From NCBI GenBank assembly GCA_023258975.1, contig JAHFRD010000016.1, positions 1 through 64,000 of the forward strand: a stretch of 64,000 nucleotides of DNA, given 5' to 3'. This document shows, one piece after another, positions 57,893 through 64,000 of the stretch. Below the pieces are notes generated by a model, which saw nothing but the letters and a program-made list of their open reading frames with translations, was not told the DNA's origin and did no database searches. The translations under genes and the position numbers were made by a program. Numbering within the stretch: the first letter of the stretch is position 1; the number at the start of each line of letters is the position of its first letter. The stretch comes from Hydrogenophilales bacterium. GTDB taxonomy: Bacteria; Pseudomonadota; Gammaproteobacteria; Burkholderiales; Thiobacillaceae.

Positions 57893-57960
57893 GTAGCGCC
57901 GGCGTCTCGCCGGCTCGTTCGTCTGACTGGAAGCACTGGACGGCGAGACGCCGGCGCCAC
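57893..57960. repeat. Palindromic repeat between pgi and the SirB2 gene
   Basis: GTAGCGCCGGCGTCTCGCCG (from 57893) pairs with 57939-57960 as a 22-bp stem with two mismatches around a 24-base loop. It carries the same GTAGCGCCGGC core as the palindromes at 12937, 36333 and 60253. Confidence 0.8.
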
Positions 57961-57972
57961 ACACCTCGACAC

Positions 57973-58356
57973 ATGACCTACACCGCCCTCAAACACCTGC
58001 ACACACTCACCGTCGCCATCACCCTGGCGCTGTTTCTGCTGCGCGGCTTCTGGATGTGGATCGACTCGCCGCGCCTGCATGCACGCTGGCTGAAAATCGC
58101 GCCGCACACGAACGACACCCTGTTGTTGAGCGCCGCCATTGCCCTGTTGGTGGTGGGCGGCCTCAACCCCCTGGAGCAACCCTGGATCATGGCCAAGATC
58201 ATCGGCCTGCTGGCCTACATCGGCCTCGGCACGATGGCGCTGAAACGCGGCAAAACCAGGGCAACCCGGGTGAAGGCGCTGCTCGCCGCGCTCGGCGTGT
58301 TCGCCTACATCGTCGCGGTGGCGCTGACCAAGCAGGTCATTCCCGGAGTGAGTTGA
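57973..58356 (+). CDS. SirB2-family membrane protein
   Basis: The 127-residue protein has four hydrophobic helices (for example LTVAITLALFLLRGFWMW and GLLAYIGLGTMAL) and starts with the YTALKHLHTLTV motif typical of the SirB2/invasion-regulator family. Its molecular role is unknown. The stop overlaps the start of the following amidohydrolase gene. Confidence 0.85.
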   Translation: MTYTALKHLHTLTVAITLALFLLRGFWMWIDSPRLHARWLKIAPHTNDTLLLSAAIALLVVGGLNPLEQPWIMAKIIGLLAYIGLGTMALKRGKTRATRVKALLAALGVFAYIVAVALTKQVIPGVS

Positions 58357-59504
58357 TGGACGCTGAACTGGAACGCCTGATCGCGCTGCGCCACGACCTG
58401 CACGCGCACCCGGAACTGGCTTTCGAGGAGCATCGCAGCGGCGATGTGGTCGCCGCTTTCCTGCAATCGCTGGGCATCGAGGCGCATCGCGGCCTGGCCG
58501 GCACCGGCGTGGTGGGCGTGCTCAGGAAAGGCGACAGCCCGCGCGCCATCGGCCTGCGCGCCGACATGGACGCCCTGCCCCTGCACGAACAGAACCGGTT
58601 CCCGCACCGCTCCCGGCACGAAGGCCGCATGCACGCCTGCGGCCACGACGGCCACACCACCATGCTCCTGGGCGCGGCACAGGCGCTGGCGGCGGACGGC
58701 GGCTTCAACGGCACCGTGGTATTCATCTTCCAGCCGGCCGAGGAGACCGACGGCGGCGCCCGCGTGATGATCGAACAGGGCCTGTTCGAGCGCTTCCCGG
58801 TGGACGCGGTGTTCGGCATGCACAACTGGCCGGGCCTGCCCGCCGGGCAGTTTGCCGTGCGCGGCGGCCCGGTGATGGCCTGCGCCGACCAGTTCGACAT
58901 CGTCATCCAGGGCCACGGCGGCCACGCCGCCATGCCGCAGCAGGCGCGCGACCCGCTGATCGCCGGCGCCGCCCTGGTCCAGGCCCTGCAAACCGTGGTC
59001 AGCCGCGCGCTCGACCCGCTCGACCCCGCCGTCCTCTCCGTCACGAAGTTCTTCTCCGGCGGCGAAGCCTACAACGTGATTCCCTCGGAAGCGCGCATCG
59101 GCGGCACCGTGCGCGCCTTCAGCGCGGCAGTGCAAGACCGCGTCGAAGCCGAGCTGGAACGCCTGGCCGCCGGCATCGCCGCCGCTCATGGCGTACAGGC
59201 GCATCTGGACTACCGGCGCGGCTACCCCCCCACCGTCAACAGCGCGGCGGAAGCCGCCCTGTGCATGGACGTGGCCCGCGCGGTCGCTGGCAACGCCAAT
59301 GTGCGCGACGACCTGAACCCGTCGATGGGCGCGGAAGACTTCGCCTACATGCTGCGCGAAAAGCCCGGCTGCTATGTCTGGATCGGCAACGGCATGGCGG
59401 AAGGCGGCTGCATGCTGCACAACCCGCGCTACGACTTCAACGACGCCATCCTGCCGCTGGGCGTGGCGTATTGGGTGGCGCTGGCGCGGCGGGTGCTGGG
59501 ATAG
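58356..59504 (+). CDS. M20D-family amidohydrolase
   Basis: This 382-residue zinc-dependent amidohydrolase is of the hippurate hydrolase/aminoacylase type. It shows RHDLHAHPELAFEEHRS at the N-terminus, the metal ligands in MHACGHDGHTTMLLG (about 98-112), the catalytic Glu pair in FQPAEET and the dimerisation domain (GHGGHAAMPQQARDP). The substrate cannot be told from sequence. It overlaps the SirB2 gene (TGATG), so the two are probably co-expressed. Confidence 0.92.
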   Translation: MDAELERLIALRHDLHAHPELAFEEHRSGDVVAAFLQSLGIEAHRGLAGTGVVGVLRKGDSPRAIGLRADMDALPLHEQNRFPHRSRHEGRMHACGHDGHTTMLLGAAQALAADGGFNGTVVFIFQPAEETDGGARVMIEQGLFERFPVDAVFGMHNWPGLPAGQFAVRGGPVMACADQFDIVIQGHGGHAAMPQQARDPLIAGAALVQALQTVVSRALDPLDPAVLSVTKFFSGGEAYNVIPSEARIGGTVRAFSAAVQDRVEAELERLAAGIAAAHGVQAHLDYRRGYPPTVNSAAEAALCMDVARAVAGNANVRDDLNPSMGAEDFAYMLREKPGCYVWIGNGMAEGGCMLHNPRYDFNDAILPLGVAYWVALARRVLG

Positions 59505-59604
59505 GCGGGACGAGTCGGCGCGGCGAACCCACACATGAGCTTGAGTCTGGCAGCCCTCCTGCCGCTTCATTCCGCGCCCCCACCCGAACCCGGAACCGCG
59601 CCCT

Positions 59605-59653
59605 GGACGCTGGAGCGTCCAAGACTTGCTCCCACGCTGGAGCGTGGGAGCAA
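59605..59653. repeat. Paired hairpins upstream of TA module 1
   Basis: GGACGC-TGGA-GCGTCC (59605-59620) is followed by TTGCTCCCACGC-TGGA-GCGTGGGAGCAA (59626-59653), both perfect stems with the same TGGA loop. They are a palindromic repeat lying before the promoter. In copy 2 the second stem has decayed. Confidence 0.75.
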
Positions 59654-59690
59654 GACGAAGCGAGGCAAGAACCGCGACGCGTTCCGCCCT

Positions 59691-59699
59691 TGCTATCAT
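59691..59699 (+). promoter_or_regulatory. Extended -10 promoter of TA module 1
   Basis: TGCTATCAT at 59691-59699 matches TGn plus -10 and lies 28 bases before the antitoxin ATG. No good -35 is seen, as is common for extended -10 promoters. The identical element occurs in copy 2. Confidence 0.5.
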
Positions 59700-59727
59700 C
59701 ACAGCCCCATGACGAATCGAGTGCCCC

Positions 59728-59913
59728 ATGAGGAAACTGGCCAAAACCCCGGAAGAAAAGCGTCTAGCCCATGAAGCCTGGTATGACGAACAAGTTCGCC
59801 TCGGCCTGGAAGACATCGAGGCCGGGCGCTTGGTCAGCCATGACGAAGCCTTGATACATATGGAACGCACGTTGGCCGAACTCGAAAAACAGCATGCGCA
59901 CAAAGCGGCTTGA
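59728..59913 (+). CDS. Antitoxin of ParE/RelE-type module, copy 1
   Basis: The 61-residue charged protein starts MRKLAKTPEEKRLAHEAWYD and contains the antitoxin-like segment RLGLEDIEAGRLVSHDEAL. That segment resembles the toxin-binding half of ParD/CopG-type antitoxins. Its C-terminal helix (MERTLAELEKQHAHKAA) differs from copy 2. It overlaps the toxin gene by 20 bases, implying coupled translation. Confidence 0.75.
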   Translation: MRKLAKTPEEKRLAHEAWYDEQVRLGLEDIEAGRLVSHDEALIHMERTLAELEKQHAHKAA

Positions 59914-60181
59914 CTGGTCGCTGCGTTCCTTGGCGGATGCCGATACGATCTTTGGCTTCTACGCGGAAACCGCGTCCTTCGAAACGGCCAGGTCCGCAAA
60001 AGACGCCATCGCCAGAGGGACGCAGACACTCCAGCGCAACCCGCTCGCGTATCGAACCGGCAAACGTGGAACCAGGGAATACGTCATGCAACAGTTTCCC
60101 TTCATCATCATCTACCGCGTCTATCCAAGCCACATCCGCATCATCCGTGTCTTGCACCAGGCGCGCAGCTACTTTAACTGA
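59894..60181 (+). CDS. ParE/RelE-superfamily toxin, copy 1
   Basis: This 95-residue toxin has the ParE/RelE fold sequence: an N-terminal strand (KRLDWSLRSLADADTIFGFY), a helical pair, then TGKRGTREYVM and the C-terminal strands FPFIIIYRVYPSHIRIIRVL ending HQARSYFN. RelE members cleave mRNA on ribosomes and ParE members poison gyrase; which applies here is not clear. The C-terminal 28 residues are almost identical to copy 2, while the N-terminal half differs. Confidence 0.82.
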   Translation: MRTKRLDWSLRSLADADTIFGFYAETASFETARSAKDAIARGTQTLQRNPLAYRTGKRGTREYVMQQFPFIIIYRVYPSHIRIIRVLHQARSYFN

Positions 60182-60252
60182 GCTCCGTGACACGGGCTGC
60201 CTGCCCGCCGCCAGGCTTCGCGAGACGAAAGCCGCATCCGGACTACGCCACT

Positions 60253-60306
60253 TGTAGCGCCGGCGTTATGTCCCATCGGGACGGTATCCTTCAGGGCCCG
60301 CCGGCG
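60253..60306. repeat. TGTAGCGCCGGC-family repeat between the two TA modules
   Basis: TGTAGCGCCGGCGTTATG (60253-60270) runs into an inner GTCCC-ATC-GGGAC stem and ends in CGCCGGCG. The segment GGACGGTATCCTTC (60280-60293) is the reverse complement of the bases just after the mutS stop (4613-4626). It lies in the 292-base gap between toxin 1 and antitoxin 2. Confidence 0.65.
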
Positions 60307-60436
60307 TTTTTCTCGTTCCAGCATCCCATCCGAGCCCGGAACCGCGCACGGGACGCTGGAGCGTCCAAGACTTGCTCCCACGCTGGAGCGAGGGAGCGAG
60401 ACGAAACGAGGCAAGAACCGCGACGCGTTCCGCCCT

Positions 60437-60445
60437 TGCTATCAT
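60437..60445 (+). promoter_or_regulatory. Extended -10 promoter of TA module 2
   Basis: TGCTATCAT, identical to the element of copy 1 and at the same distance (28 bases) from the antitoxin ATG. Confidence 0.5.
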
Positions 60446-60473
60446 CACAGCCCCAAGACGAATCGAGCGCACC

Positions 60474-60659
60474 ATGAAAAAACTCGCCAAAACCCCGGAA
60501 GAACAGCGCCTGGACTATGAAGCCTGGTACGACGAACAAGTCCGCCTTGGGCTGGAAGACGTCGAAGCGGGGCGCGTGGTCAGTCACGAGGAATTCCTGA
60601 AACACATGGCCGCACACATGAAGCGGCTAGAGAAAAAGCATGGCAACAAAGCGGCTTGA
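60474..60659 (+). CDS. Antitoxin of ParE/RelE-type module, copy 2
   Basis: The 61-residue paralog of the copy 1 antitoxin starts MKKLAKTPEEQRLDYEAWYD and keeps RLGLEDVEAGRVVSHEEF. Its C-terminal helix (HMAAHMKRLEKKHGNKAA) has changed. It overlaps toxin 2 by the same 20 bases. Confidence 0.75.
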   Translation: MKKLAKTPEEQRLDYEAWYDEQVRLGLEDVEAGRVVSHEEFLKHMAAHMKRLEKKHGNKAA

Positions 60660-60927
60660 AGTTGCATGGATGGCGCAAGCCGACGTGCGGCGGATAACTG
60701 ACTTCTACGCCGAAGCCGCAGGCCTCCATGTTTCCGAAAAGGCGAACCAAGCCATAGCGCAGGCAATTTTGCATATAGCAAGCGGCATCGTCACACATCG
60801 CCCTGGCAAGCGCGGCACCCGCGAATGCGTACTCGACAAATTTCCCTTCATCATCATCTACCGCGTCTATCCAAGCCAGATCCGCATCATCCGTGTCTTG
60901 CACCAAGCGCGCAGCTACTTTAACTGA
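60640..60927 (+). CDS. ParE/RelE-superfamily toxin, copy 2
   Basis: The 95-residue paralog of toxin 1 has a diverged N-terminal half (KRLEVAWMAQADVRRITDFY) and a nearly identical C-terminal half beginning GKRGTRE and ending HQARSYFN. Divergence in the antitoxin tail and the toxin N-terminus together suggests each pair keeps its own partner specificity. Confidence 0.82.
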   Translation: MATKRLEVAWMAQADVRRITDFYAEAAGLHVSEKANQAIAQAILHIASGIVTHRPGKRGTRECVLDKFPFIIIYRVYPSQIRIIRVLHQARSYFN

Positions 60928-60945
60928 GCTCCGTGACACGGGCTG

Positions 60946-61229
60946 ACCGCCCTGCCACCTGGTTTCACCCCCGCGCAAGCCCCTCCCGAAACTTTTTTTC
61001 ACCCCCTCGCAACACCCTGTTGCAGCCCCGCAACAACACTCTTGAGAAATTACTTGAATAGTGATTCCGGGTTTGCTCCGCGTAATGAGAGTTGCGCAGA
61101 ATGCGATCCAACTTCTCGCGCGAGAGGTTTTCAAGGCCCCCTTCTCAATGTCGGGAAGGGCGGAGGCAAGGGAAACCAGGCCGCCGCGAAGGGCAGAAGC
61201 GTTTCACAAACCTGATAGGAGTTTTACTC
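60946..61229. other. Leader region upstream of the porin gene
   Basis: About 280 bases without a gene. They hold a perfect 6-bp inverted repeat TGTTGC-AGCCCC-GCAACA (61018-61035) and AT-richer sequence around 61041-61062 that could contain the promoter, though no clean -35/-10 pair is visible. The untranslated leader is likely long, as is common for porin genes regulated by small RNAs. Confidence 0.4.
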
Positions 61230-62348
61230 ATGAAAAAGTCTCTGATCGCTCTGGCTGTTGCCGGCACCTTCGCCGCTCCCGCTTTCGCCGCCACCTCCAA
61301 CGTGGATGTGTATGGCACACTGCGTTACTCCGTGGATCACGCCAGCCGCAAGGGTGACAACAATGATGGCTGGAAGATCAACGACCAGACCTCCCGCTTC
61401 GGCCTCAAAGGTAGCGAAGACCTGGGCGGCGGCATGAAGGCCGTCTACCAAATCGAGCAGCAGATCAACGCCACCAACGGCCCTCTGGACAACTACTCCC
61501 ACAATGACGGCGTCACCGCCGGCACCACCCCCGTTGACTCCGCCTTCGGTGGCGCTGGCCTGCGCAACACCTTTGTCGGCCTGGCCGGTGGCTTCGGTAC
61601 CGTGATCATCGGCCGCCATGACACCCCCTACAAGCTGGGTGGCTCCGCCGACCTGTTCGCCGACACCTCCGCCGATTCCCAGAAGAACGGCTCCGGCATC
61701 ATCGGCCGCAACGGCTTCGACAACCGCGTCTCCGGCACCATCGCCTATGTTTCTCCGGATTGGAGCGGCTTCCACTTCGCCGCTGCCACTGTTCCTGGTG
61801 AGGAAAACGTAGGCAAGGCCGGTGCTGTCGCTGGCGCCACCAACGACGCCCATAACCTGATGGATGCCTACTCCATCGTGGCCGTTTACGCAAACGGCCC
61901 CCTGAAAGCCACCCTGGCTCAGGAGAGCTTTGGCAAGAAACTTGCGGGCACCACCAGCAACGCTTCCGCCACCAAGTTCAATATCGCCTACAAAATTGGT
62001 GATATCGGCCTCGGTTATACCTTTGAGCGTTCCAGCGACCTGCTGAACGGCGGCACGGGTGACAAGGACAGCGCTCATCTGGCTTCCGTTTCTTACACCA
62101 TGGGCCCGATCGTCCTGGCTGGTCAGTATGGCAAGTTCAACAACAAGGGTGTCGACACTGCCGGCACGACTGCTTGGAACGGTAGCACCCAGTACTCCAA
62201 TACCGACATGAGCCGTTGGACTGTTGGTGCGACCTATAACCTGTCCAAGCGCACCAATGCCTACATCGCCTACAACAGCGACAACTTCAAGGCTGCCGCT
62301 GCTGAAGACATCCAAGTTTGGACCATGGGTGTGAACCACAGCTTCTAA
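61230..62348 (+). CDS. Gram-negative trimeric porin (Neisseria/betaproteobacterial type)
   Basis: This outer-membrane diffusion channel has a signal peptide (KKSLIALAVAGTFAAPAFA). The mature N-terminus VDVYGTLRYSVDH and the RFGLKGSEDLGGGMKAVYQIE strands are typical of porin_4 proteins. The last strand ends in the required Phe (WTMGVNHSF). The 372-residue length fits a 16-strand barrel. A loop L3-type acidic segment and a constriction FGTVIIGRHDTP are visible. AGGAG lies nine bases before the ATG. Codon use looks optimised, so it is probably highly expressed. A strong hairpin terminator follows. Confidence 0.95.
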   Translation: MKKSLIALAVAGTFAAPAFAATSNVDVYGTLRYSVDHASRKGDNNDGWKINDQTSRFGLKGSEDLGGGMKAVYQIEQQINATNGPLDNYSHNDGVTAGTTPVDSAFGGAGLRNTFVGLAGGFGTVIIGRHDTPYKLGGSADLFADTSADSQKNGSGIIGRNGFDNRVSGTIAYVSPDWSGFHFAAATVPGEENVGKAGAVAGATNDAHNLMDAYSIVAVYANGPLKATLAQESFGKKLAGTTSNASATKFNIAYKIGDIGLGYTFERSSDLLNGGTGDKDSAHLASVSYTMGPIVLAGQYGKFNNKGVDTAGTTAWNGSTQYSNTDMSRWTVGATYNLSKRTNAYIAYNSDNFKAAAAEDIQVWTMGVNHSF

Positions 62349-62379
62349 TCCGGCCCCAAGCCAGATCTGAAGTAGCCTG

Positions 62380-62410
62380 AAACGGGCGCGGCGCAAGCCG
62401 CGCCCGTTTT
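62380..62410 (+). terminator. Porin terminator; GGGCGCGGC repeat copy 1
   Basis: AAACGGGCGCGGC-GCAA-GCCGCGCCCGTTT is a perfect 13-bp stem followed by TG and T residues. It is the first of five near-identical hairpins that punctuate the array up to 63.9 kb. Confidence 0.88.
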
Positions 62411-62457
62411 GTTTGGATACCCTGACTGATAAACTGCGCGAGACAGGAGCCAAGACC

Positions 62458-62706
62458 ATGACAGCGATTACCTTTGACACATTGAAATTCGCCAACAAGC
62501 TGAAAGCGGCTGGAGTGCCTGCCCAACAGGCTGAGGCAGAGACGGAGGCCTTGTCTGATGTATTCGCGGCCAATCTGAATGAATTGCTCACAAAGGAGAC
62601 CCTGCAACAAGAGCTACGTCTTCTTGAGCAGCGGATGACGATCAAGTTGGGCGGCATGATGGCTGCGGCGATCGCCATCACGGCAACCTTGGTCAAGCTG
62701 CTGTAA
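62458..62706 (+). CDS. DUF1640-like small coiled-coil, tail-anchored protein, copy 1
   Basis: This 82-residue protein starts ITFDTLKFANKLKAAGVP, continues as an amphipathic helix (LLTKETLQQELRLLEQRMT) and ends in one hydrophobic segment (GGMMAAAIAITATLVKLL). The layout matches the DUF1640/CCDC90-type family, whose mitochondrial relatives sit in the inner membrane. Bacterial functions are unknown. AGGAG is nine bases upstream of the ATG. Confidence 0.7.
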   Translation: MTAITFDTLKFANKLKAAGVPAQQAEAETEALSDVFAANLNELLTKETLQQELRLLEQRMTIKLGGMMAAAIAITATLVKLL

Positions 62707-62743
62707 ATAGGGCGGCACTTCCCGACTGACCTGAATTCTGTTG

Positions 62744-62773
62744 AAACGGGCGCGGCAGAAGCCGCGCCCGTTT
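62744..62773 (+). terminator. GGGCGCGGC repeat copy 2
   Basis: AAACGGGCGCGGC-AGAA-GCCGCGCCCGTTT is a 13-bp perfect stem with a loop different from the other copies (AGAA instead of GCAA). It ends transcription of copy 1, and an extended -10 element starts one base after it. Confidence 0.85.
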
Positions 62774-62782
62774 TGCTACACT
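62774..62782 (+). promoter_or_regulatory. Extended -10 element directly after hairpin copy 2
   Basis: TGCTACACT matches TGn plus a -10-like hexamer, about 40 bases before the start of the next small gene. The -35 would fall in the hairpin arm. Confidence 0.4.
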
Positions 62783-62820
62783 GCACAAGGTAAACAATCG
62801 CGGCAAAAGGAGACATTCCT

Positions 62821-63105
62821 GTGTCTACGATCACATTCGATACGCTCAAATTCGCAGAACGCATTGAAAAGGCGGGGGCTTCTCGTGAGTTGGCTGCCGC
62901 TATCGCGGAAGCACAAAAGGTGTCGCTTGCCGAGGTGATGGATGCCTCGCTGGCAACAAAAGGCGATGTTCGTGCCGTGCATGACGATATTCTGCGCGTC
63001 GAGCGCCGCATGGATGGCATTGAGGCCGAGATTCGATTGCTCAAATGGATGATGGGCGTCCTCATCGCCATTGCAGTCGCCAACTTTGCCAAGCAGTTCT
63101 TTTAA
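62821..63105 (+). CDS. DUF1640-like small coiled-coil, tail-anchored protein, copy 2
   Basis: This 94-residue protein starts at GTG with AGGAG nine bases upstream. It has the conserved head (TITFDTLKFAERIEKAGA), a long heptad-like helix (about 40-72) and a C-terminal anchor WMMGVLIAIAVANFAKQFF. The anchor is nearly the same as in copy 4. Confidence 0.75.
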   Translation: MSTITFDTLKFAERIEKAGASRELAAAIAEAQKVSLAEVMDASLATKGDVRAVHDDILRVERRMDGIEAEIRLLKWMMGVLIAIAVANFAKQFF

Positions 63106-63132
63106 TCAGCAAGCCAGGTTTGAAGTTTGTCG

Positions 63133-63162
63133 AAACGGGCGCGGCGCAAGCCGCGCCCGTTT
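63133..63162 (+). terminator. GGGCGCGGC repeat copy 3
   Basis: AAACGGGCGCGGC-GCAA-GCCGCGCCCGTTT is a perfect 13-bp stem followed by TGTTTTGC, after the stop of small-protein copy 2. Confidence 0.88.
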
Positions 63163-63167
63163 TGTTT

Positions 63168-63176
63168 TGCTAGACT
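63168..63176 (+). promoter_or_regulatory. Extended -10 element after hairpin copy 3
   Basis: TGCTAGACT lies five bases after the hairpin and about 29 bases before the next ATG. It is the same arrangement as at 62774 and 63537. Confidence 0.4.
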
Positions 63177-63204
63177 GCTTTCCACTGCGTATCAGGAGAG
63201 AACC

Positions 63205-63429
63205 ATGAGCACAATGATCACGGAGGTCTACGAAGCCTTTATCTCCGCCGGCGCCCCCGAAGACAAGGCCAAGGCCGCCGCGAGGGCGGTTGCCGAATAC
63301 GACTCCCGGTTCAACCGCATCGATTCCGACCTTGCTCTGGTCAAGGCGGAAATCGTGCTGCTCAAGTGGATGCTTGTATTCGTCCTGGCGGGGGTTGCGT
63401 CCTTGGTCATGAAGAGTTTTATTGCTTGA
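63205..63429 (+). CDS. DUF1640-like small coiled-coil, tail-anchored protein, copy 3 (diverged)
   Basis: This 74-residue member lacks the ITFDTLKF head (it has MITEVYEAFISAGAPEDKA) but keeps the helix and the anchor (LLKWMLVFVLAGVASLVM). A strong AGGAG lies before the ATG. It is the most diverged of the array. Confidence 0.65.
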   Translation: MSTMITEVYEAFISAGAPEDKAKAAARAVAEYDSRFNRIDSDLALVKAEIVLLKWMLVFVLAGVASLVMKSFIA

Positions 63430-63501
63430 GATTCCCGCATGCAACCGTGGATCATGGGGTCATACACGATATTTCCCGGCCCCAAGCCTGAAGCAGTGTT
63501 G

Positions 63502-63531
63502 AACCGGGCGCGGCGCAAGCCGCGCCCGTTT
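63502..63531 (+). terminator. GGGCGCGGC repeat copy 4
   Basis: CGGGCGCGGC-GCAA-GCCGCGCCCG is a 10-bp perfect stem, extended by A/T pairs past one C:T mismatch, then TGTTTTGCT. It lies 72 bases after copy 3. Confidence 0.85.
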
Positions 63532-63536
63532 TGTTT

Positions 63537-63545
63537 TGCTAGACT
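63537..63545 (+). promoter_or_regulatory. Extended -10 element after hairpin copy 4
   Basis: TGCTAGACT, identical to the element after hairpin copy 3, 35 bases before the next ATG. Confidence 0.4.
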
Positions 63546-63579
63546 CGCCGCGATACACGCGAAGAATCAGGAGATATTC

Positions 63580-63822
63580 ATGAGCGCCATTACCTTCGAC
63601 ACACACAAGTTTGTCAAAGAGCTTGAATCCGCCGGCATGCCGTCCGCGCAGGCGGAAGCCTTCGTGCGCGCTCAGCAAGAAATTCTCGCTCAGGCACTCG
63701 ACACCACACTGGCTACAAAATCCGACATCGTCGGCCTTGAAACCAAGGTCGACAAACTGTCCTGGATGATGGGTATCCTGATCGCGCTTGCCGCCGCCAA
63801 CTTCGCCAAACAGTTTTTCTAG
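63580..63822 (+). CDS. DUF1640-like small coiled-coil, tail-anchored protein, copy 4
   Basis: This 80-residue protein has the head AITFDTHKFVKELESAGMP, a helical middle (LATKSDIVGLETKVDKL) and the anchor WMMGILIALAAANFAKQFF. AGGAG precedes the ATG. Head and anchor are the conserved parts across the array, while the middle varies in length and sequence. Confidence 0.75.
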   Translation: MSAITFDTHKFVKELESAGMPSAQAEAFVRAQQEILAQALDTTLATKSDIVGLETKVDKLSWMMGILIALAAANFAKQFF

Positions 63823-63850
63823 GCCCCAAACCTGATCTGAAGCCTGTTTG

Positions 63851-63880
63851 AAACGGGCGCGGCGCAAGCCGCGCCCGTTT
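63851..63880 (+). terminator. GGGCGCGGC repeat copy 5
   Basis: AAACGGGCGCGGC-GCAA-GCCGCGCCCGTTT followed by TGTTTTTGCCACACT. It is a perfect 13-bp stem. The extended -10 is weaker here (TGCCACACT). Confidence 0.88.
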
Positions 63881-63923
63881 TGTTTTTGCCACACTGCGAC
63901 CGTCTTGCAATGGGATAAGCCAC

Positions 63924-64000
63924 ATGCCCACGATCACCTTCGACACCCTGAAATTTGTCAAACGCATGGAAGCGGCCGGCATGGCGGGGCCCCCCAGGCG
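63924..64000 (+). CDS. DUF1640-like small protein, copy 5 (cut by window edge)
   Basis: The first 25 residues are visible, starting TITFDTLKFVKRMEAAGM after the initial Met-Pro. They match the conserved head of copies 1, 2 and 4. The last visible bases (a G run then a C run) deviate from the paralogs. The frame should be checked beyond the edge. Confidence 0.65.
   Translation, partial: MPTITFDTLKFVKRMEAAGMAGPPR

Larger units (their letters stand above)
59584..60199 (+). repeat. Direct repeat copy 1 containing a toxin-antitoxin module
   Basis: This stretch recurs at 60330-60945 with a constant offset of 746 bases and no visible indel. The 5' non-coding part (to about 59727) and the 3' end of the toxin gene plus 20 bases after it are nearly identical to copy 2. 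The centre has diverged. Confidence 0.85.
60330..60945 (+). repeat. Direct repeat copy 2 containing a toxin-antitoxin module
   Basis: This is the second copy of the 59584-60199 unit, exactly 746 bases on. The conserved flanks include the promoter region and the end of the toxin gene through GAGCTCCGTGACACGGGCTG. Confidence 0.85.

Noticed and set aside
1-64000. CRISPR arrays, rRNA or tRNA genes
   Set aside because: No regularly spaced short direct repeats, no rRNA-like blocks and no cloverleaf with a T-loop GTTCRA motif were noticed. The hairpin repeats at 62-64 kb flank coding genes and are spaced 280-390 bases apart.

Overview
The window reads as a chromosomal segment of a GC-rich, Gram-negative, respiring betaproteobacterium (Nitrosomonadales/Rhodocyclales-like). 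The signs are the kdsD-kdsC-lptC-lptA-lptB-rpoN-hpf-ptsN-hprK cluster, the rimP-nusA-infB-rbfA-truB-rpsO-pnp operon, adjacent cbb3- and caa3-type oxidase clusters, a bioB-bioF-bioH-bioC-bioD cluster and a neisserial-type trimeric porin. A cbbY gene hints at a Calvin-cycle lineage, but no RuBisCO gene is present. I cannot name the genus from sequence alone. No rRNA, tRNA or CRISPR array was seen.

Layout. 1-1.6 kb: an MmeI-type DNA methyltransferase cut off just after its catalytic NPPY motif. 2-9.3 kb: mutS (with an in-frame palindromic insertion), a soluble CZB chemoreceptor, phosphofructokinase, a C_GCAxxG_C_C protein, cbbY and small hypotheticals. 9.3-18.2 kb (minus strand): the translation/RNA operon from rimP to pnp. 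18.3-24 kb: fixH, ccoG and ccoNOQP. 24.1-32.7 kb: a Sco protein with an Fe-S Rrf2 regulator, then heme A synthesis, assembly factors and the caa3 oxidase genes. 32.8-37.9 kb: biotin synthesis. 38-42.3 kb: comF, nudB, a CheZ-like protein, a ComEA-like protein and a KefB-type antiporter. 42.3-49 kb (plus strand): Kdo and LPS transport genes, sigma-54 and nitrogen-PTS genes. 49-51.7 kb: a NERD helicase and the remains of a two-partner secretion locus that still holds an intact HlyC-like acyltransferase. 51.8-59.5 kb: glycogen genes (glgC, glgB), MntA-HepT, pgi, SirB2 and an M20 amidohydrolase. 59.6-61 kb: a tandemly duplicated ParE/RelE-type toxin-antitoxin module. 61.2-64 kb: a porin followed by at least five tandem genes for tiny coiled-coil, tail-anchored proteins (DUF1640-like). 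A nearly identical hairpin precedes each of the five, and in three of the gaps it is followed directly by an extended -10 element.

The two oxidase clusters form one respiratory island: high-affinity cbb3 and low-affinity caa3 enzymes with copper and heme A assembly factors, and an Fe-S regulator between them. The most unusual parts are the accessory regions: the repeat-punctuated small-protein array, the mosaic TA duplication, the decayed TPS/acyltransferase locus, and families of intergenic palindromes that in several places supply the stop codons of host genes.
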